DNA of 9,983 bases from NCBI GenBank assembly GCA_016793415.1, contig JAEUMC010000579.1:1-9983 (forward strand), read 5' to 3'. Position 1 is the stretch's first letter; every line of letters starts with the position of its first letter. A program made the position numbers and the translations under genes. Below are positions 1-4,624 of the stretch, in pieces. The DNA comes from Devosia sp. (GTDB taxonomy: Bacteria > Pseudomonadota > Alphaproteobacteria > Rhizobiales > Devosiaceae). The notes under the pieces were generated by a model, which saw only the letters and a list, made by a program, of their open reading frames with translations, did no database searches and was not told where the DNA came from.

Positions 1-584
1 CGCAGCACCGTGAGCTTCTGCCCCTCGTCGATGACACCGGCAGACGCCAGCACGCCGTCCAGCACCTTGCGGTTGTTCACCTTCACCACGTATTTGCCGG
101 CAAGACCCAGCGCGTCCATCGTGTCGGCCATCATCATGCACATTTCGGCATCGGCCTCGGGCCCGGCCGCGCCGACCGTATCGGCGTCGAACTGCATGAA
201 CTGGCGGAACCGCCCCGGCCCGGGCTTCTCGTTGCGGAACACATAGCCCGCCCGGTAGCTGCGATAGGGTTTTGCCAAATCCTGGAACTGCTCGGCGAAA
301 TGCCGCGCCAGCGGCGCGGTGAGATCGTAGCGCAGGCTCATCCACTGCTCGTCATCGTCCTGCAACGAGAACACCCCGGCATTGGGCCGGTCGGTATCGG
401 GCAGGAACTTGCCGAGCGTCTCGGTATATTCGAGCAGAGGGGTCTCGACGGGGTCGAAGCCATAGCGCTCGTAGACGGCGCGGATCTTCGCCGTCATCGC
501 GTTCACGGCCGAAATATCGGCGGGCAAACGGTCCTCGAAGCCGCGCGGCAGCCGCGGCGCGATGAGCTTCTTCTTGTCGGTCAT
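1..584 (-). CDS. hisS: Histidyl-tRNA synthetase, N-terminal 194 residues (runs off left edge)
   Basis: Charges tRNA-His with histidine in the cytoplasm (class II aminoacyl-tRNA synthetase). The visible 194 residues start [20 protein letters not shown]. They contain the ATP/histidine-site segment [17 protein letters not shown] (about 83-99) and the class II motif 2 with its loop, [20 protein letters not shown] (114-133), where Arg117 is the motif-2 arginine. The [17 protein letters not shown] loop is the form I know from alphaproteobacterial HisRS, as opposed to the E. coli-type loop (RPQKGRYRQFHQ). Motif 3 and the anticodon-binding domain lie beyond the edge. The ATG at 584 gives the usual N-terminus, but no clear Shine-Dalgarno precedes it. 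The matching tRNA-His gene lies at 7915-7991. The family call is very secure. Confidence 0.97.
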   Translation of the reverse strand, partial: MTDKKKLIAPRLPRGFEDRLPADISAVNAMTAKIRAVYERYGFDPVETPLLEYTETLGKFLPDTDRPNAGVFSLQDDDEQWMSLRYDLTAPLARHFAEQFQDLAKPYRSYRAGYVFRNEKPGPGRFRQFMQFDADTVGAAGPEADAEMCMMMADTMDALGLAGKYVVKVNNRKVLDGVLASAGVIDEGQKLTVL

Positions 585-620
585 GGTGTCTGCTGGTCAG
601 AGCCCGGAATCTGAGGCTGG

Positions 621-649
621 TTCCTAACGGAAAGCCCCCGTCGACTCAA
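621..649 (-). promoter_or_regulatory. Candidate sigma-70 promoter for hisS
   Basis: Read on the minus strand, TTGAGT (644-649) and TAGGAA (621-626) are separated by exactly 17 nt. This would start transcription near 614 and leave a leader of about 30 nt before hisS. The -10 match is poor, so this is only a candidate. Confidence 0.3.
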
Positions 650-714
650 GGAAACCACCTGTGTCTTTGCGGCAACAGTATCATGCGTGGTGCGTCAGCC
701 TGCCGCATCCGGGG

Positions 715-743
715 TTGGCATTGCTTTCGAGTCGGCGTATCAG
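715..743 (+). promoter_or_regulatory. Candidate sigma-70 promoter for the 20-residue ORF
   Basis: TTGGCA (715-720), a 17-nt spacer and TATCAG (738-743) resemble a -35/-10 pair. Transcription would start near 750, about 30 nt before the ATG at 781 and just upstream of a strong Shine-Dalgarno. Its position relative to the ORF and the terminator at 852-873 strengthens the call. Confidence 0.45.
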
Positions 744-780
744 CCCCTTCGTTCAACGCCAACCAAAGAGGAGGCGACGC

Positions 781-843
781 ATGATTCATTCGATGTTCGT
801 TTCCGGTCCTGGCGTTACCCCAGCTGGTCTCAATCGCGCCTAA
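781..843 (+). CDS. 20-residue small ORF (micropeptide or leader peptide)
   Basis: I do not recognise this peptide. It reads MIHSMFVSGPGVTPAGLNRA and ends in TAA. The case for translation is its surroundings: a strong Shine-Dalgarno (AGAGGAGG, 767-774) at good spacing, a promoter-like pair at 715-743, and a hairpin plus T-run starting 9 nt after the stop. Together these form a compact unit of about 130 nt. It has no transmembrane segment and no run of one amino acid that would suggest amino-acid attenuation. It could be a real micropeptide, a leader peptide for the DUF1127-like genes downstream, or a coding small RNA. It uses the same AGAGGA ribosome-binding sequence as the four following small genes. 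Confidence 0.5.
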   Translation: MIHSMFVSGPGVTPAGLNRA

Positions 844-851
844 ACCGCGCC

Positions 852-873
852 GGCCCCTCCCCGGGGTCATTTT
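852..873 (+). terminator. Rho-independent-type terminator after the 20-residue ORF
   Basis: GGCCCC (852-857) pairs with GGGGTC (863-868), with one G-U pair, around a TCCCC loop, followed by ATTTT (869-873). The stem starts 9 nt after the stop codon of the small ORF. If it is inefficient it could act as an attenuator for the genes that follow. Confidence 0.55.
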
Positions 874-963
874 CTCCAGCTCCTTTTAGCCTCGACTAGC
901 CTTCAGCAACCGGCATCGCCATTCGGCGCCTTCGCGTCCGGATTCCGTCGCCACCACCATTGT
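874..963. other. Intergenic stretch, no clear promoter
   Basis: Together with the small ORF and its terminator, this fills the gap of about 420 nt between hisS and the first DUF1127-like gene. I see no convincing -35/-10 pair here. The downstream genes may be transcribed by read-through from 715-743 or from an alternative sigma-factor promoter that I cannot recognise. Confidence 0.4.
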
Positions 964-999
964 CTCTTCAACCAGAGGACCGGGCCGCATTGCGCCTGG
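964..999 (+). promoter_or_regulatory. Shine-Dalgarno followed by hairpin, upstream of the first DUF1127-like gene
   Basis: AGAGGA (974-979) is directly followed by a hairpin: CCGGGC (980-985) pairs with GCCTGG (994-999), with one G-U pair. Eight nt then lead to the ATG at 1008. The linear distance of 28 nt is too long for normal initiation. With the hairpin stacked or bypassed, the effective spacing is 8. CTCT (964-967) can pair with AGAG (974-977) and hide the Shine-Dalgarno. The 15-mer ACCAGAGGACCGGGC (971-985) recurs exactly at 1307-1321. Confidence 0.5.
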
Positions 1000-1007
1000 A
1001 CGAGATC

Positions 1008-1250
1008 ATGACTCTCGAATTGCAGACCCGTGCTTCGGCACGTTCGCACCGCGCCCAGGCGCACACCCATGTCGGCGTCGCCGGCGCGCTGGTTTCAGCA
1101 GCCGTCACGATGCTTGCCAACGCCCAGCTGGCCCGCGCGGCGAGACGCTACAAGTCTCGCGGCTCGCCACCTGTGCCCACCCATCTCCGTCGCGATCTTG
1201 GGCTGATGCCCGAGGTGATGGAGCCGAAAAGCCACTGGGACTATCGGTGA
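1008..1250 (+). CDS. Small DUF1127-like protein (80 aa)
   Basis: The C-terminal half has the basic, arginine-rich helix (LARAARRYKSR) followed by THLRRDLGLMPE (about 59-70). This resembles the DUF1127 (YjiS-like) ending, in which a short basic region precedes a HL-x-DIGL motif. The N-terminal half has a moderately hydrophobic stretch (about 27-42, VGVAGALVSAAVTML) that is not long enough for a confident membrane call. Known alphaproteobacterial DUF1127 proteins are stress-associated, and one in Rhodobacter sphaeroides (CcaF1) binds RNA. Whether that applies here is inference. I chose the ATG at 1008 because the AGAGGA-hairpin element leads to it. A TTG at 960 in the same frame is possible but has no Shine-Dalgarno. 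The next gene, 90 nt downstream, is a second DUF1127-like protein with the same upstream 15-mer. Confidence 0.6.
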   Translation: MTLELQTRASARSHRAQAHTHVGVAGALVSAAVTMLANAQLARAARRYKSRGSPPVPTHLRRDLGLMPEVMEPKSHWDYR

Positions 1251-1294
1251 TATCCGGCTGCGGCCGCCTCGTGGGGCCGCAGCGCCACCGTTGT

Positions 1295-1331
1295 TCCTCT
1301 GCTTTCACCAGAGGACCGGGCTTCCACCCGG
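1295..1331 (+). promoter_or_regulatory. Shine-Dalgarno followed by hairpin, with anti-Shine-Dalgarno arm, upstream of the second DUF1127-like gene
   Basis: AGAGGA (1310-1315) is followed at once by a perfect hairpin, CCGGG (1316-1320) with CCCGG (1327-1331) around CTTCCA. Nine nt then reach the ATG at 1341. Upstream, TCCTCT (1295-1300) is the exact reverse complement of AGAGGA and could sequester it in a 6-bp stem with a 9-nt loop. The element shares ACCAGAGGACCGGGC with 971-985, but its right hairpin arm differs in sequence and distance while still pairing. Confidence 0.5.
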
Positions 1332-1340
1332 CATTTTGAG

Positions 1341-1565
1341 ATGGTTCTCATCGTACGGGACCGCGCCACGTCGCGCGTCCTCAACACGCCCGAATTCGAC
1401 ATCGGGCAAATCGGTCTCATGGGCCGCATCCGTCTGTTCATCGCCCGGCGTCGCGCCGATGCGATGCTGCGACGCGTGCTCCGGCCCTACCGTCGCGGCA
1501 GTGCCGCACCCCTGTCGCCGCACCTGCTCAAGGACATCGGGCTGCCGCCCGATTTCCGGATGTAG
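1341..1565 (+). CDS. Small DUF1127-like protein (74 aa)
   Basis: The clearest DUF1127-type protein in the window. Residues 28-49 form a basic amphipathic segment (GRIRLFIARRRADAMLRRVL), and the C-terminus carries LSPHLLKDIGLPPDF (58-72), the family's HLLxDIGL ending. The length of 74 aa is normal for the longer members. The family is small, cationic and probably cytoplasmic, and some members act with small RNAs in stress responses. The ATG at 1341 is favoured because the shared Shine-Dalgarno-hairpin element ends 9 nt before it. An 18-bp hairpin begins 6 nt after the stop (1572-1618). The gene probably belongs to one unit with the first DUF1127-like gene and the two tiny genes downstream. Confidence 0.75.
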   Translation: MVLIVRDRATSRVLNTPEFDIGQIGLMGRIRLFIARRRADAMLRRVLRPYRRGSAAPLSPHLLKDIGLPPDFRM

Positions 1566-1571
1566 ACGCGA

Positions 1572-1618
1572 GGGCGCCGGCTCCCCGGCGAGGGTTTCCT
1601 CGTCCGGCTCCGGCGCCC
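1572..1618 (+). other. Long RNA hairpin after the second DUF1127-like gene
   Basis: GGGCGCCGG (1572-1580) pairs with CCGGCGCCC (1610-1618). A small internal loop follows, then CCGG (1585-1588) pairs with CCGG (1604-1607), and CGAGG (1589-1593) pairs with CCTCG (1598-1602) around GTTT. That is 18 bp in total with one bulged T. No T-run follows, so it is either a processing or stabilising 3' structure or one state of a switch. Its left arm (1573-1584) is also a perfect 12-bp complement of 1640-1651. Confidence 0.6.
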
Positions 1619-1637
1619 ATCACCTGATTCATCATTC

Positions 1638-1663
1638 AAGGAGCCGGCGCCTGACGCGTCCGG
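1638..1663 (+). promoter_or_regulatory. Shine-Dalgarno followed by hairpin, upstream of the 48-aa gene
   Basis: AAGGAG (1638-1643) is followed directly by a hairpin: CCGG (1644-1647) pairs with CCGG (1660-1663), extended by CGC (1648-1650) with GCG (1656-1658) past a bulged T. Eight nt then reach the ATG at 1672. This is the same arrangement as at 974-1007 and 1310-1340. The segment 1640-1651 is perfectly complementary to 1573-1584, so the Shine-Dalgarno could be buried in a long-range stem. Confidence 0.5.
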
Positions 1664-1671
1664 ACATGCAC

Positions 1672-1818
1672 ATGTTTTTGTTCAAACGCCCCGGTGATCG
1701 CCACCGGAAGCCGGAGCCCAGGGCTCCGTTCACACCACGCACACGGCCCGAGGACGGTCTGCCGCTGCTCGGCAACATCACCGGGCTCGAGCTCATGGCC
1801 CTGTTCATGAGCCGATGA
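1672..1818 (+). CDS. Tiny protein with C-terminal LELMAL motif, copy 1 (48 aa)
   Basis: I do not recognise a family. The protein begins MFLFKRPGDRHRKPEPR and ends GLELMALFMSR. The next gene encodes a clear paralogue (MFFPRNPGLRR... LSKLELMALLLIR), so both have a short hydrophobic start, a basic and proline-rich middle and a short amphipathic C-terminal helix. I chose the ATG at 1672, not the one at 1666, because it aligns with the paralogue's start and lies 8 nt after the Shine-Dalgarno hairpin. The 1666 start would add only Met-His, and an in-frame CTG at 1651 lies 7 nt after AAGGAG. The stop is 26 nt before the paralogue's ATG. The hydrophobic tail could associate with membranes or partner proteins, but no function can be assigned. 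Confidence 0.6.
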   Translation: MFLFKRPGDRHRKPEPRAPFTPRTRPEDGLPLLGNITGLELMALFMSR

Positions 1819-1844
1819 TCCAACGCATCCGAGAGGACGACGCC

Positions 1845-1979
1845 ATGTTCTTCCCCCGCAACCCCGGCCTGCGCCGCGGCCCGCAACAACCGAAGCAGCA
1901 GATCAGCTCGAACGATGCGCTGCGCCCCGATCTCAAACTCTCCAAACTGGAACTGATGGCCCTATTGCTGATCAGGTAA
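1845..1979 (+). CDS. Tiny protein with C-terminal LELMAL motif, copy 2 (44 aa)
   Basis: Paralogue of the preceding 48-aa protein. Both open with MF(L/F), have RPG or NPG near residue 7, a basic, polar middle, and end in LELMAL plus three residues and arginine (here LELMALLLIR, 35-44). Independent conservation of the start and end with a variable middle argues that both are translated. It has a normal ribosome-binding site, AGAGGA (1832-1837) with 7 nt to the ATG, and needs no hairpin. It is the last gene of the cluster. A 13-bp hairpin follows 12 nt after the stop. I know of no named family for it. Confidence 0.6.
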   Translation: MFFPRNPGLRRGPQQPKQQISSNDALRPDLKLSKLELMALLLIR

Positions 1980-1991
1980 TCCGGCACCAAG

Positions 1992-2024
1992 GCCCCATCT
2001 CTCCCGCGAGCGGAGGGATGGGGC
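1992..2024. terminator. Strong hairpin between the small-gene cluster and tag
   Basis: GCCCCATCTCTCC (1992-2004) pairs with GGAGGGATGGGGC (2012-2024): 13 bp with one G-U pair and a 7-nt loop. It lies between two convergent genes, 12 nt after the small-gene stop and 14 nt past the tag stop, so it could serve both strands. Neither side has a clear T-run, so termination efficiency is uncertain. Confidence 0.6.
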
Positions 2025-2038
2025 ATCGAGCCGCTTAC

Positions 2039-2644
2039 CTATCGGCTGGGTCGCTTCAGCGCCTGCCGCTCTACCTCAGCCTCCGCCCGGCAGAAGCAGG
2101 CATCCACATGGTCGTTCACCAGCCCCATCGCCTGCATGAAGGCATAGCTCGTTGTCGGGCCGACGAACGAGAAGCCGCGCTTGCGCAAATCCTTGCTCAT
2201 TGCCTTGGACGCCGCCGTCTCCGCCGGGATGCTCCCCGAGACGATCGGTCCCTGCACCGGCTCGGGTTCAAAGCTCCAGAAGTAGGCGGCGAGCGAGCCG
2301 AACTCCTTCTGCACTTCCAGCGCGCGTTTCGCATTGTTGATGGTCGAAGCGATCTTGCCGCGGTGCCGGATGATGCCGGCATCCTTGAGCAGCCGTTCGA
2401 TATCGGTCTCGTCCATCGCTGCCACCTTGTCGAGGTCGAAGCCATGGAAGGCCGCGCGGAAATTCTCGCGTTTCCTGAGAATGGTGATCCAGGCCAGCCC
2501 CGACTGGAACCCCTCGAGACAGAGCTTTTCGAACAACCGCGTGTCGTCGGTCACCGGCCGGCCCCACTCGCGGTCGTGATAATGCTGGTAGAGCGCGTCG
2601 CTCCCCGCCCAACTGCAGCGCGTCACCTCGGTCGGCGTTGACAT
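2039..2644 (-). CDS. tag: DNA-3-methyladenine glycosylase I
   Basis: Removes 3-methyladenine from alkylated DNA, the first step of base excision repair. At 201 aa it has the usual length. Family signatures are RCSWAGSDALYQHYHDREWG (9-28), LFEKLCLEGFQSGLAWITIL (37-56), and FVGPTTSYAFMQAMGLVNDH near the C-terminus. The zinc ligands known from E. coli Tag (Cys4, His17, His175, Cys179) map to Cys10, His23, His179 and Cys183. The base-binding Glu38 maps to Glu44. The ATG at 2644 has GGGAG 6 nt upstream on the minus strand. The gene stands alone: it is convergent with the small-gene cluster and divergent from the response-regulator gene. No Ada-type regulator is nearby. Confidence 0.97.
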   Translation of the reverse strand: MSTPTEVTRCSWAGSDALYQHYHDREWGRPVTDDTRLFEKLCLEGFQSGLAWITILRKRENFRAAFHGFDLDKVAAMDETDIERLLKDAGIIRHRGKIASTINNAKRALEVQKEFGSLAAYFWSFEPEPVQGPIVSGSIPAETAASKAMSKDLRKRGFSFVGPTTSYAFMQAMGLVNDHVDACFCRAEAEVERQALKRPSR

Positions 2645-2795
2645 GGTTAACTCCCGGTAAATAGATGAGCCCGCATAGCGGGACGAGGAAAGCCGCCGAC
2701 TTTGGTGTCCGACCTCACATCAGGCAACCCGGATCGGACATCCGTACGCTTTGATCTCGCGACAACTGGCGAATCGGCTGGGGGGCCAAACGCCA

Positions 2796-3230
2796 ATGAT
2801 CCTGCCACAGGACCTCAGGGCGCTTGTCGTCGATGACAATGCGTATGCGCGCACCGCCGTGGCCGCAACCCTGCGCAAGCTCGGCCTCGTCACCATCGAT
2901 GAACTTGCCGGCGCCGCGCCTGCCGTGGGCGCCATCCAGGCGACACGCTACGATATCGTCTTCATGGATTGGTACATGCCGGAGATGAACGGCGCGGCCT
3001 TGCTCGAAGTGATCCGCGACCCGCGCTTTTCCGCCAATGGTCGGGTCCCGGTGGTGATGGTTACTGCCTATCCCAATCGCGAGACCATTGCCCGTGCCAG
3101 GGAACTCGGCGCCGGCGAGGTGCTCACCAAACCGTTCACCGTCGCCCATGCCGCTGCCGCGCTGGGTCGGCTGTTGCCGGATGGCTGGCAGATCCCGGAC
3201 GAAACGGAAGCCGGGCAGGTATTGCTGTAG
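2796..3230 (+). CDS. Stand-alone CheY-like response regulator receiver (144 aa)
   Basis: A single receiver domain with no output domain, so it probably works by protein contact or as a phosphorelay intermediate. All catalytic positions are visible: acidic pair Asp13-Asp14 (LVVDDN), phospho-acceptor Asp58 (FMDWYMPEMNG), Thr90 (VVMVTAY) and Lys112 (LTKPF). A 30-residue tail (GWQIPDETEAGQVLL at the end) follows the last helix. The ATG at 2796 gives a normal receiver N-terminus. A TTG at 2751 in frame would add 15 residues without family similarity, and the Shine-Dalgarno is weak in either case. No cognate kinase is adjacent. The PAS kinase at 8218 is a theoretical partner only. The upstream 150 nt shared with divergent tag holds no promoter I would defend. 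Confidence 0.9.
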   Translation: MILPQDLRALVVDDNAYARTAVAATLRKLGLVTIDELAGAAPAVGAIQATRYDIVFMDWYMPEMNGAALLEVIRDPRFSANGRVPVVMVTAYPNRETIARARELGAGEVLTKPFTVAHAAAALGRLLPDGWQIPDETEAGQVLL

Positions 3231-3243
3231 GTCTTGACCATAC

Positions 3244-3275
3244 ATAACCAAAACGTTATAGAACGCAAAGGTTAT
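3244..3275 (+). promoter_or_regulatory. Operator-like inverted and direct repeats before the AHSA1 gene
   Basis: ATAACC (3244-3249) is the inverted partner of GGTTAT (3270-3275). The inner copy GTTAT (3255-3259) also pairs with ATAAC (3244-3248), and GTTATAGA occurs at 3255-3262 and 3271-3278, 16 nt apart. The tract is AT-rich in a GC-rich genome and ends 15 nt before the start codon, a typical repressor position. AHSA1 genes are often paired with ArsR-family repressors, so such a repressor is a reasonable guess, although none is encoded next to it. Confidence 0.45.
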
Positions 3276-3290
3276 AGATGGAGACCTCAG

Positions 3291-3770
3291 ATGCCCGCAG
3301 CCCTCACCGTCACCAACCCGTCCGACAATGCCGTTACCGTGTCGCGCAGCTTTGACGCGCCGGCCGACCTGGTCTTTGCCTGCCACACCCAGCCGCAGCT
3401 GGTGCAGCGCTGGCAGCTCGGCCCGCCGGGCTGGACGATGCCGATCTGTGAGATCGACCTCAGGGTTGGCGGTACCTACCGCTATATCTGGCGCAGCGAT
3501 GCCGATGGTTCCGAGTTCGGCTTCACCGGCCGCTATCGCGAGATCGCCGTGCCGACGCTGATCGTCCACACCGAGGCCATGATCGGCACGCCGGGAGAGG
3601 CAGTCGTCACCACCAGCTTCGAGGAACACGCCGGTCGCACCACGCTCACCCTCACCATGAGCTTTGAAAGCCGCGAGGTTCGCGACCAGGTGCTGCTGAC
3701 CGGTATGACGGACGGCATGGCCCAGAGCTACGACCGCCTGGATGAGCTTCTGGTCGAGACGGCAGCGTGA
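3291..3770 (+). CDS. SRPBCC / AHSA1-type START-fold protein (159 aa)
   Basis: Member of the AHSA1 (activator of Hsp90 ATPase homologue 1-like) branch of the SRPBCC fold, which binds hydrophobic ligands in a deep cavity. The substrate is unknown. Signatures are VSRSFDAPADLVFACHT (about 17-33), the LVQRWQLGPPGW stretch, LRVGGTYRYIW (57-67), FGFTGRYREI and a C-terminal helix with GMTDGMAQSYDRLDELL (about 137-153). Length is normal for the family. GGAG (3280-3283) sits 7 nt before the ATG at 3291. The gene follows the receiver gene by 60 nt, but operator-like repeats fill that gap, so it probably has its own control. Bacterial members are commonly linked to an ArsR repressor, which is absent here. 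Confidence 0.88.
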   Translation: MPAALTVTNPSDNAVTVSRSFDAPADLVFACHTQPQLVQRWQLGPPGWTMPICEIDLRVGGTYRYIWRSDADGSEFGFTGRYREIAVPTLIVHTEAMIGTPGEAVVTTSFEEHAGRTTLTLTMSFESREVRDQVLLTGMTDGMAQSYDRLDELLVETAA

Positions 3771-3900
3771 TTCACTGGCGCTCTGTCAAAGGTTGATGAC
3801 GCTGGCGTGCACCCTCAACAGACAAAGACGCGGCGGCGCCTCACTTTCACTTAACCACCTTCATTCACCCGCCGTTCGATATTGTCATCAATACTGCACA

Positions 3901-3922
3901 GCGCCCGACCTCCCTCGGGCGC
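3901..3922 (+). other. Hairpin with CCTCCC loop in the L,D-transpeptidase leader
   Basis: GCGCCCGA (3901-3908) and TCGGGCGC (3915-3922) form a perfect 8-bp stem around CCTCCC (3909-3914), ending 27 nt before the next start codon. The loop resembles an anti-Shine-Dalgarno, as in loops of some alphaproteobacterial small RNAs. The rest of the 3771-3949 gap shows no gene or promoter I can support. Confidence 0.5.
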
Positions 3923-3949
3923 TCGCGTATCAATGATGAGTGTGCGCCA

Positions 3950-4573
3950 ATGCTGCGTTCGTCCCGGGCGGTGCTCGCCGCCGCTGCCTGCCTCGTGTCC
4001 TTCTCGGTGTTCGCCGATACAGCCAACGCCGCGCAGGGCCTGTTCATGTTCGATCTGCAGTCGCGCCCGTCGCTGCACGATACCAAGCCGCGCCCCGGCT
4101 ACAAGCTGAAGAGCAACAAGGTGCGCCTCGCGCCCGAGTTCCGGCGCCAGATTGTTGCTTACAAGACCAACCAGAAGGCCGGCACGATCATCGTCAACAC
4201 CGGCGAGAAGCACCTTTACCTGGTGCTCGGCGACGGCAAGGCGCTGCGCTACGGCATCGGCACCGCGCGCGACGGCTTCGAGTGGAGCGGCACGCACAAG
4301 GTCTCCAACAAGCGCGAGTGGCCGGGCTGGACGCCGCCCGAAGAGATGAAGCGCCGCCAGCCGAACCTGCCCGACTACATGCCGGGCGGCATCAACAACC
4401 CGCTGGGGGCCCGCGCCATCTATATCGGCTCGACGCTCTACCGCATCCACGGCACCAACGAGCCCTGGACCATCGGCCAGGATGTCTCGTCGGGTTGCAT
4501 CCGGATGGTCAATGATGATGTCGAGGACCTCTACGAACGCGTCAAAATTGGCGCGAAGGTGATTGTGCTTTAG
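3950..4573 (+). CDS. L,D-transpeptidase (YkuD/ErfK family), secreted
   Basis: Cross-links peptidoglycan (3-3 bonds) or attaches proteins to it in the periplasm by cysteine catalysis. Residues 1-27 form a signal peptide (MLRSSRAVLAAAACLVSFSVFA..., cleavage probable after ANA). The YkuD domain covers about 75-207: GTIIVNTGEKHLYLVLGDGK is its first strand region. The active site is His167 (YRIHGTNEPWTIG) and Cys183 in SSGCIRM, with Arg185, matching the family's HG...SxGC(I/V)R pattern. The 207-aa length fits short alphaproteobacterial members. The ATG at 3950 is the only start that yields the signal peptide, and the Shine-Dalgarno is weak. A perfect hairpin follows 20 nt after the stop and touches the next gene. 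Confidence 0.95.
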   Translation: MLRSSRAVLAAAACLVSFSVFADTANAAQGLFMFDLQSRPSLHDTKPRPGYKLKSNKVRLAPEFRRQIVAYKTNQKAGTIIVNTGEKHLYLVLGDGKALRYGIGTARDGFEWSGTHKVSNKREWPGWTPPEEMKRRQPNLPDYMPGGINNPLGARAIYIGSTLYRIHGTNEPWTIGQDVSSGCIRMVNDDVEDLYERVKIGAKVIVL

Positions 4574-4593
4574 TTAGGATTTTCAGCGACACT

Positions 4594-4624
4594 GGCGCCG
4601 GAATTCTGGGGGTCTTCCGGCGCC
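4594..4624 (+). other. Perfect hairpin directly abutting the TadG-like start codon
   Basis: GGCGCCGGAA (4594-4603) pairs perfectly with TTCCGGCGCC (4615-4624) around an 11-nt loop holding GGGGG (4608-4612). The right arm ends at the base before the ATG (4625). It may end the L,D-transpeptidase transcript (no T-run follows), control translation of the next gene, or both. The loop G-run is the only Shine-Dalgarno-like sequence available. Confidence 0.6.

Noticed and set aside
1291..1671. Upstream extension of the 48-aa gene's frame to 1291
   Set aside because: The extension overlaps the second DUF1127-like gene out of frame, and the paralogue starts at the position matching 1672.
2018..2641. 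Plus-strand 207-residue frame opposite tag
   Set aside because: tag has all family motifs and zinc ligands on the minus strand. The opposite frame has none and begins in the terminator hairpin.
2643..2650. TTAACCAT on the minus strand at the tag start as a CtrA site
   Set aside because: It overlaps the ribosome-binding site and start codon of tag, so the match is best explained by GGGAG-TTAACC-ATG and not by an operator.
2715..3629. Minus-strand 304-residue frame opposite the receiver and AHSA1 genes
   Set aside because: Both plus-strand genes have complete catalytic or family signatures, so this frame is a shadow spanning two genes.
3950..4573. Alternative plus-strand frames (for example 3940-4515) over the L,D-transpeptidase
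   Set aside because: Only the 3950 frame has a signal peptide and the His/Cys active site. The others are arginine and alanine-rich shadows.
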